NCBI GenBank assembly: GCA_011389735.1
Contig: JAABTS010000034.1
Span: forward strand, 1-40,284
Length of the DNA: 40,284 nt
Direction of reading: 5' to 3'
Source: Desulfobacteraceae bacterium
GTDB lineage: Bacteria; Desulfobacterota; Desulfobacteria; Desulfobacterales; JAABTS01
Shown: positions 15,465 to 23,326 of the stretch, piece by piece
Numbering within the stretch: the first letter of the stretch is position 1
How the letters are laid out: each line of letters begins with the position of its first letter
The notes under the pieces: generated by a model
The model's database searches: none
The model's input: only the letters and a program-made list of their open reading frames with translations
Told to the model about the DNA's origin: nothing
Program-made: the position numbers and the translations under genes

Positions 15465-16979
15465 ATGAAAACGGAACCCATTTCTCAAATAGACAATTTC
15501 TGGCGGAATCTGGACGGCCCCACGAACCTGATGATTATTACGGCGGTGTTTGAGTTCGGCCAGCCGATAGATTATGCCCGGTTGCAGGCTACGATCGAAA
15601 ATCGTTGGCTGGTTTTCGACCGATTTAAAAAGCGGATCAAAAAGACGGCTTTCGGCGGTTTTCGATGGGAAATCGATCCGGAATTCCATATCCGGTCTCA
15701 CCTGCACCGTGTTGCATTGCCGGGGAAGGGAGGCCGCGAAGAGCTTCAGGACATGATCGCGGATCTGACAGCCATGCCCCTGGATCCGTCCAAACCATTG
15801 TGGCAAGTCCATTTGATTGAAAATTATAATGGCGGATGCGCCCTGTTCTGGCGAATTCATCATTGTATCGCCGACGGGATATCCCTGGCGAACGTATTGC
15901 TTTCCACCGCGGATAAAACGGCGGACGGCGAACTTGAAGTGAAGAAAACGCCGGAAAAAAGGGATGTTATAAAAAGGGGAAAAAGCGGCGGGAAGATTTT
16001 TGGCGGAGTGTTCAATTCTCTTTCATTTAAGCCGTTGAAAACAGCGGCCGCCGATTTGTCCGATATCGGCCTGGTGTTATGCAAACAGATTATTTCCGAG
16101 CCGAAAACCGTTTTGAAGGGCAGGGTGGGCGTACGCAAGTCCGTCGCCTGGAGCGAGCCCCTGTCTTTAGACGCCGCCAAATCCGTGGGGCGGGTGTTTG
16201 GCGGCACATTGAACGACGTATTGGTTTCGGCGGTTACAGGGGCTTTAAGACGATATTTGATGGAACGGAATACGCCGATGAGCGGGCTCAATCTTCGAGT
16301 GTCCATGCCGGTCAATATACGGCCCAGGGGAACCGAACTTGAATTGGGCAACCGGTTTGGCCTGGTGTCTCTGAGCCTTCCTGTTTTTATTGAAGATCCG
16401 ATCCTGAGATTGAACGAGGTCAAAAGACGGAATGACCGGATCAAAGGATCTACCGAGGCGTCCGCCAGCTTTAGAATTCTAAAGGCCATGGGAAGAGCGC
16501 CGGCGAATATAGCCAAAAAGACTGCGGATTTTTTCGCTGATAAAGGAACGGCTGTTTTGTCCAACGTCCCCGGTCCGTCAACGCCGCTTTATTTCGCGGG
16601 GCGAAAAATCAAAAATATTATGTTTTGGGTTCCCTGCACCGGCCACACTGGAATGGGGATCAGCATCATCAGTTATGCCGGAAAAATCATTCTGGGGCTG
16701 GCGACGGATGAGAGTCTGATTGCAGATCCGGATGTGATTCCAAGGTTTTTCAAAGCGGAAATGGAAGATATGATAAAGCGGGCTCGCATTATCGACGAAT
16801 CGGCTGATAACGCCGGCGTCGCCTGGGAGCATTCGCCTGGAGTTGATTTCGAAGGTTCAGGGGCGGCCGGAATTCCGGAAACACAATACTTGAGCATTAT
16901 TGACAAAGCCTGCAAAAAGTGCGACATTTCTTTTCATGACGCGAACGTTAAGAATGGAGATATCCGGATATCCGCATAA
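15465..16979 (+). CDS. Wax ester synthase/diacylglycerol acyltransferase (WS/DGAT)
   Basis: 504 residues; AAAAGGAGA lies at 15447-15455. The catalytic HHxxxDG motif is intact in RIHHCIADGISL (about residue 133). Other family marks are the N-terminal FWRNLDGPTNLMIITAVFEF, the PLW motif in DPSKPLWQVHLIE, and SNVPGPSTPLYFAGRKI with GISIISYAGKIILGL in the C-terminal half. It transfers acyl groups from acyl-CoA to alcohols or diacylglycerol, making wax esters or triacylglycerol for inclusion bodies. The tail beyond about residue 450 is longer than in many homologues and not recognised. Probable regulation is by a repressor at the two GTACATATGTAC-type sites upstream. Confidence 0.92.
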   Translation: MKTEPISQIDNFWRNLDGPTNLMIITAVFEFGQPIDYARLQATIENRWLVFDRFKKRIKKTAFGGFRWEIDPEFHIRSHLHRVALPGKGGREELQDMIADLTAMPLDPSKPLWQVHLIENYNGGCALFWRIHHCIADGISLANVLLSTADKTADGELEVKKTPEKRDVIKRGKSGGKIFGGVFNSLSFKPLKTAAADLSDIGLVLCKQIISEPKTVLKGRVGVRKSVAWSEPLSLDAAKSVGRVFGGTLNDVLVSAVTGALRRYLMERNTPMSGLNLRVSMPVNIRPRGTELELGNRFGLVSLSLPVFIEDPILRLNEVKRRNDRIKGSTEASASFRILKAMGRAPANIAKKTADFFADKGTAVLSNVPGPSTPLYFAGRKIKNIMFWVPCTGHTGMGISIISYAGKIILGLATDESLIADPDVIPRFFKAEMEDMIKRARIIDESADNAGVAWEHSPGVDFEGSGAAGIPETQYLSIIDKACKKCDISFHDANVKNGDIRISA

Positions 16980-17133
16980 CGTCGCGCAGCACGGCAATTG
17001 CAGACGGCAAGCTTTTTCGGATGCTCTTCATCTACTATTTTGGAAACGAATTGAATCCGAATTAAACCGTGTCCGAAAATTTATATCAGCGTAACAACCG
17101 GGTTTAGAATTCAGTATAAAGAGGAAATCTAAA

Positions 17134-18054
17134 ATGAACAGTTCAAATTTTTTTAATCATTATAAAGGATACACGATTGGAGCAGTTTTCCTTTTATTGA
17201 TTTTTATTGGAGGTTGGGGATACTTCCAATATCAAAAAAAAGGCGTGGAAGAAGAACAAGAAACCGTAAACAAGCCGACTGTCAAAATTGTATATGTAGA
17301 CTGGGCTTCGGAAAGAGCGAGTGCGAATGTAGTTAAAGCCGTTATTGAAAAGAAGATGAATATGAATTGTGAACTTACCTCTGTTTCATTAATCGCTATG
17401 TGGGAATCAATAGTGGAAGGAGATCAAGATGCGACGGTTGCTGCATGGTTGCCGACATTACAGGATCCGTATTACAGCAAATTCAAATCCGAGGTTGATT
17501 ATCTTGGCCATAATCTGGAAGGTACTCGTATCGGATTGGTGGTTCCGGAATATGTCAACATTGATTCTATTCAAGCGTTAAAAAAAAATGCAGAAAAATT
17601 CGATAGCAAAATTATTGGTATAGACCCTCAGGCGGGCCTTATGACAAAAACTGATTCAGCAATTGAAAAATATGAGTTGGATAATTTTAATCTGGTTTCC
17701 GGAAGCGGCCCTACTATGACTACCGCGCTCGAAAGAGCAATTTCAGAAAAGCGCTGGATTGTTGTTACCGGCTGGACGCCCCATTGGAAGTTTGCAAAAT
17801 GGGATTTAAAATATCTCAAAGATCCAAAAAAAGTTTATGGAGACGATGAATATATAGATACGGTCGCCAGAAAAGGTTTAAAAGAAGAAATGCCGGGAGT
17901 TTACAACTTTTTAAAACATTTTCATTGGGCGCCTGCCGATATGGAAAAGGTTATGCTATGGTCCCAAGAAGAACAGACAAGCTATTTTGAGGCGGCGAAG
18001 CGATGGGTGGAAAAAAATGACAACCTTGTAAATTCCTGGATAAATGGCAATTAG
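17134..18054 (+). CDS. Membrane-tethered OpuAC-type glycine betaine binding protein
   Basis: 306 residues; GAGGAAA precedes the ATG. Residues about 12-29 form one transmembrane anchor (TIGAVFLLLIFIGGWGYF) with no lipobox. The rest is a substrate-binding domain of the OpuAC/ProX type: KIVYVDWASERASANVV, AAWLPTLQDPYY, GLVVPEYV, GIDPQAGLMTKT and VTGWTPHWKFAKWDLKYLKDP, with the tryptophans expected for a quaternary-amine cage. Family members deliver betaine, choline or similar osmolytes to ABC permeases. No permease or ATPase gene is adjacent. The next gene encodes a membrane SpoIIE-type phosphatase, so a sensing rather than transport role is possible (inference). Codon use is AT-richer than in the lipid genes to the left, a possible sign of transfer. 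Confidence 0.87.
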   Translation: MNSSNFFNHYKGYTIGAVFLLLIFIGGWGYFQYQKKGVEEEQETVNKPTVKIVYVDWASERASANVVKAVIEKKMNMNCELTSVSLIAMWESIVEGDQDATVAAWLPTLQDPYYSKFKSEVDYLGHNLEGTRIGLVVPEYVNIDSIQALKKNAEKFDSKIIGIDPQAGLMTKTDSAIEKYELDNFNLVSGSGPTMTTALERAISEKRWIVVTGWTPHWKFAKWDLKYLKDPKKVYGDDEYIDTVARKGLKEEMPGVYNFLKHFHWAPADMEKVMLWSQEEQTSYFEAAKRWVEKNDNLVNSWINGN

Positions 18055-18111
18055 ATGCTTTTGCGCTGCGAATGCTTTGATGATCAACACCGGATGGGAA
18101 AATATAAATGG

Positions 18112-18215
18112 ATATAGCTTCAAAGAGATTTAATTCCGCTGAAGCCGTCAGGGATATATTAATTGTATGATCCCGGGCCCGCCGCATTGTGAAATTTTAT
18201 TCTGAAAATCTGTAA
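18112..18215. repeat. Family C palindromic element, copy C3
   Basis: The left arm starts ATATAGCTTCAAAGAGATTT and ends at about 18157. The right arm runs from ATCCCGGGCCCGCCGCATTG to TCTGAAAATCTGTA. The flanks carry a short direct repeat ATGGA on each side, the only hint of target duplication in this family. It lies between the binding-protein and phosphatase genes. Confidence 0.6.
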
Positions 18216-18466
18216 TGGAAGAACGCCGATTTTAAATTTTACCTCGATTTTTGACACTTTGAGGCCAGGGATAGGGAAATTGTTAACCTGTTTTTTTATA
18301 GTTTTCCGGGAATATAATTCCGCCGCTTCGCCGGACTGATGTATACAAAGCATATGATTACGGGTTCCATTTTGTGAGATTCAACGCCTGACAAACTATC
18401 GGCTCCCATTTTCCTTTGGCTCTCTCCCTGGAGGGATAGAAAGTCGGATTGGAAGGAACAATTTTT

Positions 18467-19915
18467 ATGGTTAAAGATAAAAACAAGGCGTATCACCCGG
18501 TAAAAAATCCATATACAAAAAGATGGTTTATAACTTCCGTAATATTAACAATTTTTTTAATCATCATACTATTTTTGAACATTTTATTTTCCTTCTATTT
18601 GCTGAATTCATTTAAGAATAAGGAGCTTGCTACAGAACGCGAATCTCGAAAACTTTTACTTTATGCTGAAACAATGCAGATGTCGGTGCGTATAAGCGCC
18701 GCGAGCGGCAATCTGAAATGGCAAGAAGAATATATAAAAACTAAACATAAATTGGAAAAAGCATTAAACGAGATATCCCTTCTTGTATTTAATCAAGAAA
18801 CAATCATCAGGATAGAGGAGATAAAAAGTTATATCGAAAAAATAGGGGGTATTGAAAGCGAGGCCTTCAGACTTGTAAGCCGTGGAATGAAAGATGAAGC
18901 GGTTGATCTTTTAGCCGGTTGGAAATATACGAAAAATCAATTAAAATTATCAAAAGTGACCAAGAATTTTGTTTCATATATCAAGACAAGCATTGAAAAT
19001 AAAATTTCAGTTTATAAAACTCAAATCACGTTTTTAACGCTGGTGGTCGTTCTATTTATAATCATATTGTTTTTTTTATGGAGAAAAACGGTTGGATTGT
19101 GGAATATTCAGATTGAAAAAAGGCAAAAAGCCGAAAAGGAACTTCAATATGCAAATGATAAAATTATGGATAGTATCAGATATGCGCAAATCATACAAAA
19201 TGCTATCTTGCCGAATAACAAAGAATTATCAAGGGCTTTTGCTCATAATTTTATTTTATGGATGCCAAGGGATATTGTGGGCGGTGATTACTATTGGTTT
19301 AAGAAAACAAAAGATGGATTCCTGTTTTCATTAATAGATTGCACCGGCCACGGTGTGCCCGGCGCTTTAATGAGTATGTTGTCAAAAGCCGTTCTAGATG
19401 GAATCGTAGCGCATTCATGTGATGATAATCCGGCGGAAATATTAAAAGAATTGAATATTATGCTCAAAAAGAACCTGTATGACGGAAATAAAGATAAAAG
19501 AATAAACGAAGGTTTAGATATCGGCGTATGTTATATAACTCCCCAAAAGAAGAAAATGGTATATGCAGGCGCAAAGATTAGTTTATACGTTTCCGAAAAT
19601 GGTCAAGTTAAAAGAATAAAAGGGGATAAACAAAGTCTCGGGTACAGACGTTCAAAGCTTGATTATCAATATACAAATAAAGAAATTGATTTTTTTGATA
19701 ATGATAGTTTTTACTTAACTTCTGATGGTTATGTAGACCAGCTTGGCGGAGAAAAGAAGAGGAGTTTTGGGAGAAAAAATTTCATAAAAATTTTAGAAAG
19801 CGAATATAATAAAAGCTTTGAAGAACAAAAAGAAAAGATTTTAGAATCATTGAAAGATTATATGGGAAACACCAATCAAATGGACGACATAACCGTTGTG
19901 GGATTCAAGATTTGA
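18467..19915 (+). CDS. Membrane sensor SpoIIE-type (PP2C) serine phosphatase
   Basis: 482 residues from the ATG at 18467 (GGAAGGAAC upstream). Transmembrane segment 1 covers residues about 19-45 and segment 2 about 193-213 (ITFLTLVVVLFIIILFFLW), enclosing an extracytoplasmic helical sensor domain of about 145 residues. A coiled coil (EKRQKAEKELQYANDKIMDS) leads into the phosphatase: RYAQIIQNAILP, the metal site DIVGGDYYWF, then LIDCTGHGVPGALMSML, and the final MDDITVVGF, all with acidic ligands kept. Such proteins dephosphorylate anti-sigma-factor antagonists or similar STAS partners. No STAS or kinase gene is adjacent, so its target is elsewhere. The neighbouring binding protein might provide its input. 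Confidence 0.9.
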   Translation: MVKDKNKAYHPVKNPYTKRWFITSVILTIFLIIILFLNILFSFYLLNSFKNKELATERESRKLLLYAETMQMSVRISAASGNLKWQEEYIKTKHKLEKALNEISLLVFNQETIIRIEEIKSYIEKIGGIESEAFRLVSRGMKDEAVDLLAGWKYTKNQLKLSKVTKNFVSYIKTSIENKISVYKTQITFLTLVVVLFIIILFFLWRKTVGLWNIQIEKRQKAEKELQYANDKIMDSIRYAQIIQNAILPNNKELSRAFAHNFILWMPRDIVGGDYYWFKKTKDGFLFSLIDCTGHGVPGALMSMLSKAVLDGIVAHSCDDNPAEILKELNIMLKKNLYDGNKDKRINEGLDIGVCYITPQKKKMVYAGAKISLYVSENGQVKRIKGDKQSLGYRRSKLDYQYTNKEIDFFDNDSFYLTSDGYVDQLGGEKKRSFGRKNFIKILESEYNKSFEEQKEKILESLKDYMGNTNQMDDITVVGFKI

Positions 19916-19918
19916 CGA

Positions 19919-20028
19919 GATATAGTCTTTCGCAAATTAAATTTCACTGCTTTGTGGGCCTGGAGTGTACGAATATAGCATTATCTACTCCTTCTATTCT
20001 TCTGAAGTGTAATATCTGAAAACTATAG
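19919..20028. repeat. Family C palindromic element, copy C4
   Basis: The left arm ATATAGTCTTTCGCAAATTA continues through TTTCACTGCTTTGTGGGCCT. The right arm is shorter and ends ATATCTGAAAACTATAG. It begins only 3-5 bases after the phosphatase stop codon and could form a 3'-end hairpin on its mRNA. No target duplication is seen. Confidence 0.6.
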
Positions 20029-20059
20029 AACGATCTTGCAATGAATCATTTCGAAATTC

Positions 20060-20221
20060 GGCATACTTCATTGATCAGTTTACACTTTTATGGTTGTCAC
20101 ACAAAGGCACAAAGAACACAAAGTCTTCATTTCTTTGCGCCTTCGTGTCTTTGTGTGACATGAATCCTGATTTTTGTATTGGAAAAGTGTAGACTACTTT
20201 GGCGCCTTTTTGAAAGATGCC
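20060..20221. mobile_element. Family D element, copy D3, with exact 8-bp direct repeats
   Basis: It starts GGCATACTTCATTGATCAGT and continues TTACACTTTT; it ends AAAAGTGTAGACTAC...TGAAAGATGCC. The exact repeat CGAAATTC lies at 20052-20059 and 20222-20229. The core is a strong hairpin: GTCACACAAAGGCACAAAGA (20096 on) pairs with CTTTGCGCCTTCGTGTCTTT...GTGTGAC (to about 20159). Confidence 0.88.
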
Positions 20222-20364
20222 CGAAATTCAACGAAAAACGGAAGACGGTATAAGCGGAGATTATAAAGACGGGCCCAAGGATTCGCGTAAAAACCAATAA
20301 TAAAATATTGTGTGTAAACGGAATTAGCATATTTTCTCTGATGAAAAATAACAAGGATAAGTTC

Positions 20365-21561
20365 ATGTTCTACGATTTTTTCGCGGGCGCGGGGCTTGCT
20401 GGGCTGGGGCTCGGTGAACGCTGGAATTGCCTGTGGGCGAATGATATCGATCCTCGAAAAGGAGAGGTTTTCAACGCCAATTTCGGTTCCACCCCCATTG
20501 TTGTCGATGATGTTGGTAATGTGGATGCAGCGAGCCTTCCCGGAACTGCGGATCTGGCGTGGGCCTCGTTCCCTTGCCAGGATTTATCTCTTGCGGGATG
20601 GCGGCGAGGCATGACCGCCGAGCGAAGCGGTGCTTTTTGGGAATTTTGGCGTATTATCCGTGAACTCCAGGATGACGGCCGCGCTCCGAAAATGCTGACG
20701 ATAGAAAATGTCGCCGGTCTTCTATACGGCGATAATTTCACCGGGCTTTGCGAAGCGCTGGCGTCGCTTGGATACCGGTTCGGAGCGGTTATGATCGACG
20801 CCAGACATTTTGTTCCTCATTCCCGGCTCCGAATATTTATCATTGCAATCGAAGGTCGGATCGATGTTTCTACTTTCACCTGTGAACAGTCCGATTCGGT
20901 TCCGGCTGTCCGGCGTACGCCGAAACTGGTGAAAACCGTGGAAAGTTTTCCCCCCGGCCTCAGAAAATTCTGGGTCTGGTGGAATCTTCCGAAACGGGTT
21001 GAATCAAACTTGACTCTGGCCGATGTTGTCACCGAACCCGACGAACACGATCCGTCCTGGTTTTCAGACTCCGAAGTGGAAAGATTGTTGAGCCTGATGA
21101 ACTCCCGCAATCGCCAAAAAGTTGAAGCGGCCGCCAACGGCGGTATGGCGGTGTTGACCGTTTATAAGCGAATTCGAAACGGCCGCCAGCAGGCCGAAGT
21201 CAGAAATGACGGATTGAGCGGATGCCTGAGAGTCCCCGGCGGCGGATCGAGCAGGCAGACAGTTATTATCGTTCAAAAAGGCAAGATCAAGGCCAGGCTG
21301 ATGAACCGCCGGGAACTGGCCCGTTTGATGGGCGCTCCTGACAGTTTCAAGTTGCCGGATAATTACAACAGTGCATATCGAGCGATGGGGGACGCGGTCG
21401 TGGTTCCGGCGGTGCGATGGCTGTCCGATAATCTGTTAACGCATATTGCTGAAAAGATTCGCAACATCATTCCATCATCGGATCAGACGCATCAGTCCCA
21501 ACGCCTGTATTTAAACCGCTCTCTGAAGCGTATTGAACAGTGGAAACAAAACGGGAACTAA
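20365..21561 (+). CDS. dcm: DNA cytosine-5 methyltransferase, apparently orphan
   Basis: 398 residues from the ATG at 20365, preceded by AAGGAT with good spacing; an upstream ATG at 20341 and TTG at 20308 have none. Conserved motifs in order: I (FFAGAGLAGLGL), IV with the catalytic cysteine (ASFPCQDLSLAG), VI (ENVAGL), VIII (HSRLRIFIIA), then a target-recognition region of about 150 residues, and X (YRAMGDAVVVPAVRWL). It would methylate cytosine at C5 in an unknown target sequence. No endonuclease or Vsr gene is adjacent, so it is orphan or a solitary regulator. The stop codon lies inside the 10-bp target duplication of family B copy B2, which begins 3 bp later. The symbol is given for the enzyme class only. 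Confidence 0.9.
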   Translation: MFYDFFAGAGLAGLGLGERWNCLWANDIDPRKGEVFNANFGSTPIVVDDVGNVDAASLPGTADLAWASFPCQDLSLAGWRRGMTAERSGAFWEFWRIIRELQDDGRAPKMLTIENVAGLLYGDNFTGLCEALASLGYRFGAVMIDARHFVPHSRLRIFIIAIEGRIDVSTFTCEQSDSVPAVRRTPKLVKTVESFPPGLRKFWVWWNLPKRVESNLTLADVVTEPDEHDPSWFSDSEVERLLSLMNSRNRQKVEAAANGGMAVLTVYKRIRNGRQQAEVRNDGLSGCLRVPGGGSSRQTVIIVQKGKIKARLMNRRELARLMGAPDSFKLPDNYNSAYRAMGDAVVVPAVRWLSDNLLTHIAEKIRNIIPSSDQTHQSQRLYLNRSLKRIEQWKQNGN

Positions 21562-21564
21562 AGG

Positions 21565-21697
21565 CAATACCCGTGAATGAATACCATTCATCCGGTTTTA
21601 TCCCAGTAGAACAGGCATCCTTGCCTGTTTATACCGCCTGTCAGCGCCGTTATTAATGTTGTTCAAAAATATGAATCGAATTCATGCATGGGTATTG
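21565..21697. mobile_element. Family B element, copy B2, with 10-bp direct repeats
   Basis: It is 133 bp long. CAATACCCGTGAATGAAT at the left and ATTCATGCATGGGTATTG at the right match as inverted repeats at 16 of 18 positions. The exact direct repeat GAACTAAAGG lies at 21555-21564 and 21698-21707; the left copy contains the methyltransferase stop codon. The core has one palindrome AACAGGCATCCTTGCCTGTT (21610-21629). Confidence 0.9.
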
Positions 21698-21707
21698 GAA
21701 CTAAAGG

Positions 21708-22046
21708 GACGTAAATAATCTTGAGCGGCCATCCGGAAAGTAGATATGCGGAAGATCAAATTTATTGAATTCACATAATATAATTTATTTGACGGAAAAC
21801 CAGAAATCGGAGTTTTTCAGAATTATCATTGACAATTTGGAAATCATTCATTACAGATCCTGGAAACTAATCTTTCGAATTGGCTTTGGGTGGCGTTGCT
21901 TATGTATTTCACAAGGTCCCGCCATGAATTGATAAAGTGAATCTATTATATGTGTTTATGAGATGAATCATTTCTATTGTGGTCATGAAGTAGGGAGCCA
22001 AAAAAATAAATCCAGTTTTTTTATCTTTGCAATCCGGAAGAACAAA
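21708..22046 (+). promoter_or_regulatory. Leader region of the polysaccharide export genes
   Basis: AT-rich stretch without a gene. A TTGACA at 21829-21834 with TACAGA at 21852-21857 (17-bp spacing) is a modest promoter candidate for the wza-like gene, leaving an untranslated leader of roughly 180 bases. An in-frame ATG at 21963 lacks a ribosome site. Confidence 0.4.
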
Positions 22047-23297
22047 ATGAAGAATATTTCAACTAAATTTTATAAGACTAAATTTGCTGTCATAAAAAAA
22101 CCGTTCAAACCGGAAATCATTTTCTTAGTTCTGCTTTTTATAATCTTATTGTTAAATGGCTGTTCTTTGTCGCCAGGCCTTTATATTGACAACATAGAAG
22201 ACAAATTAAATTTGGATTCCAGATCCGATCTCAATCAATTGGAAGAAGAAATAAAGATTGTTCCGCTTAACGCAAACACAATAAAGTCTATGTTGGAGAA
22301 AGAAAACGCCTTTTACAAATCGTGGAAGGAAAACAGAGACGTCCCGCCTAAATTGAGGAAGCCGCAAGAATACCGAATTGGACCATACGATGTTTTGAAT
22401 GTTTTTGTTTGGGACCATAACGATTTGAATATCGTCAATCGGAATATGGCTGGTAGTTCTGACAAACAGCCGAATATTACAGGCCACACTGTTGATGGCC
22501 GTGGTGAAATCTATTTTCCTTATATCGGCACTGTTCGCGTGGCGGGTTTAACGGTAGGCGAAGCCCGCAGCTTGATAACTGAAAAGCTCGGTAAGTACAT
22601 ACCGGAACCGCAGCTCGACTTGAATGTCAACGAGTATCGTAGCAAGAAGGCATATATTGTTGGAGAGGTAAGAAAAAGCGGTGAATTCCCCCTGGAGGAC
22701 AAGCCGGTAAGCGTTTTGGAGGCTGTCGCCATAATGGGAGGACTAACAGAAAATGCGGATACGATGAATGCAAAGCTTGTTAGGGGGGACGACACCTATT
22801 GTATAGACTATAGCGCGATTCTGAGAGGCGACGTTGAAACGAATTACATTCTTCAAGATGGAGATATGCTCATATTTCCGGATAACCGGCTAAACCGGGT
22901 TTTCGCAATTGGAGAATTCGCCGACAATCTGCATAAAACATTATTTATTCCGAATTCGAGGCGTCTAACGTTGGCGGATGTGATAAACTCAGCAGGCGGC
23001 TTAAACTTGAATACAGTTGATCCCCAAAAGATTTTTATCTTCAGATTTGTTCAACATCAAAAAATATTTGGAGATAACAGCCCCGGTGAGAAACGGCCTT
23101 TGATTTATCATCTTGATAGTAAATCCGCTGAAGGGATGCTGCTCGCCACCAAATTCCATATGCGCCCCTTGGACGTTGTTTATGTAGGAAGTAAAAGAGT
23201 TGTTCGCTGGAATCGGTTAATCAAACAGTTAATCCCAAGCCTACAAATGTTACATTATCCGACTCAATTATTATATAATGTAAATAATTCGTTTTAG
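22047..23297 (+). CDS. Polysaccharide export lipoprotein, Wza-like
   Basis: 416 residues from the ATG at 22047 (CGGAAG upstream). A hydrophobic leader (EIIFLVLLFIILLLNGC) ends in a lipobox-like LLNGCSLSPG. The Poly_export domain (PF02563) starts YRIGPYDVLNVFVWDH, with VDGRGEIYFPYIGTVRVAGLTVGEAR, followed by two SLBB-type modules (KKAYIVGEVRKSGEFPL, and RVFAIGEFADNLHKTLF). The family forms the octameric outer-membrane channel for capsule or exopolysaccharide. The autokinase gene follows after 29 bp, the usual Wza-Wzc pairing. Codon use is AT-rich. No glycosyltransferase, Wzx or Wzy gene lies in the window, so the polymer pathway is incomplete here. Confidence 0.9.
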   Translation: MKNISTKFYKTKFAVIKKPFKPEIIFLVLLFIILLLNGCSLSPGLYIDNIEDKLNLDSRSDLNQLEEEIKIVPLNANTIKSMLEKENAFYKSWKENRDVPPKLRKPQEYRIGPYDVLNVFVWDHNDLNIVNRNMAGSSDKQPNITGHTVDGRGEIYFPYIGTVRVAGLTVGEARSLITEKLGKYIPEPQLDLNVNEYRSKKAYIVGEVRKSGEFPLEDKPVSVLEAVAIMGGLTENADTMNAKLVRGDDTYCIDYSAILRGDVETNYILQDGDMLIFPDNRLNRVFAIGEFADNLHKTLFIPNSRRLTLADVINSAGGLNLNTVDPQKIFIFRFVQHQKIFGDNSPGEKRPLIYHLDSKSAEGMLLATKFHMRPLDVVYVGSKRVVRWNRLIKQLIPSLQMLHYPTQLLYNVNNSF

Positions 23298-23326
23298 ATT
23301 CATTTTGGGTAAGGTGAATTGAAAAA

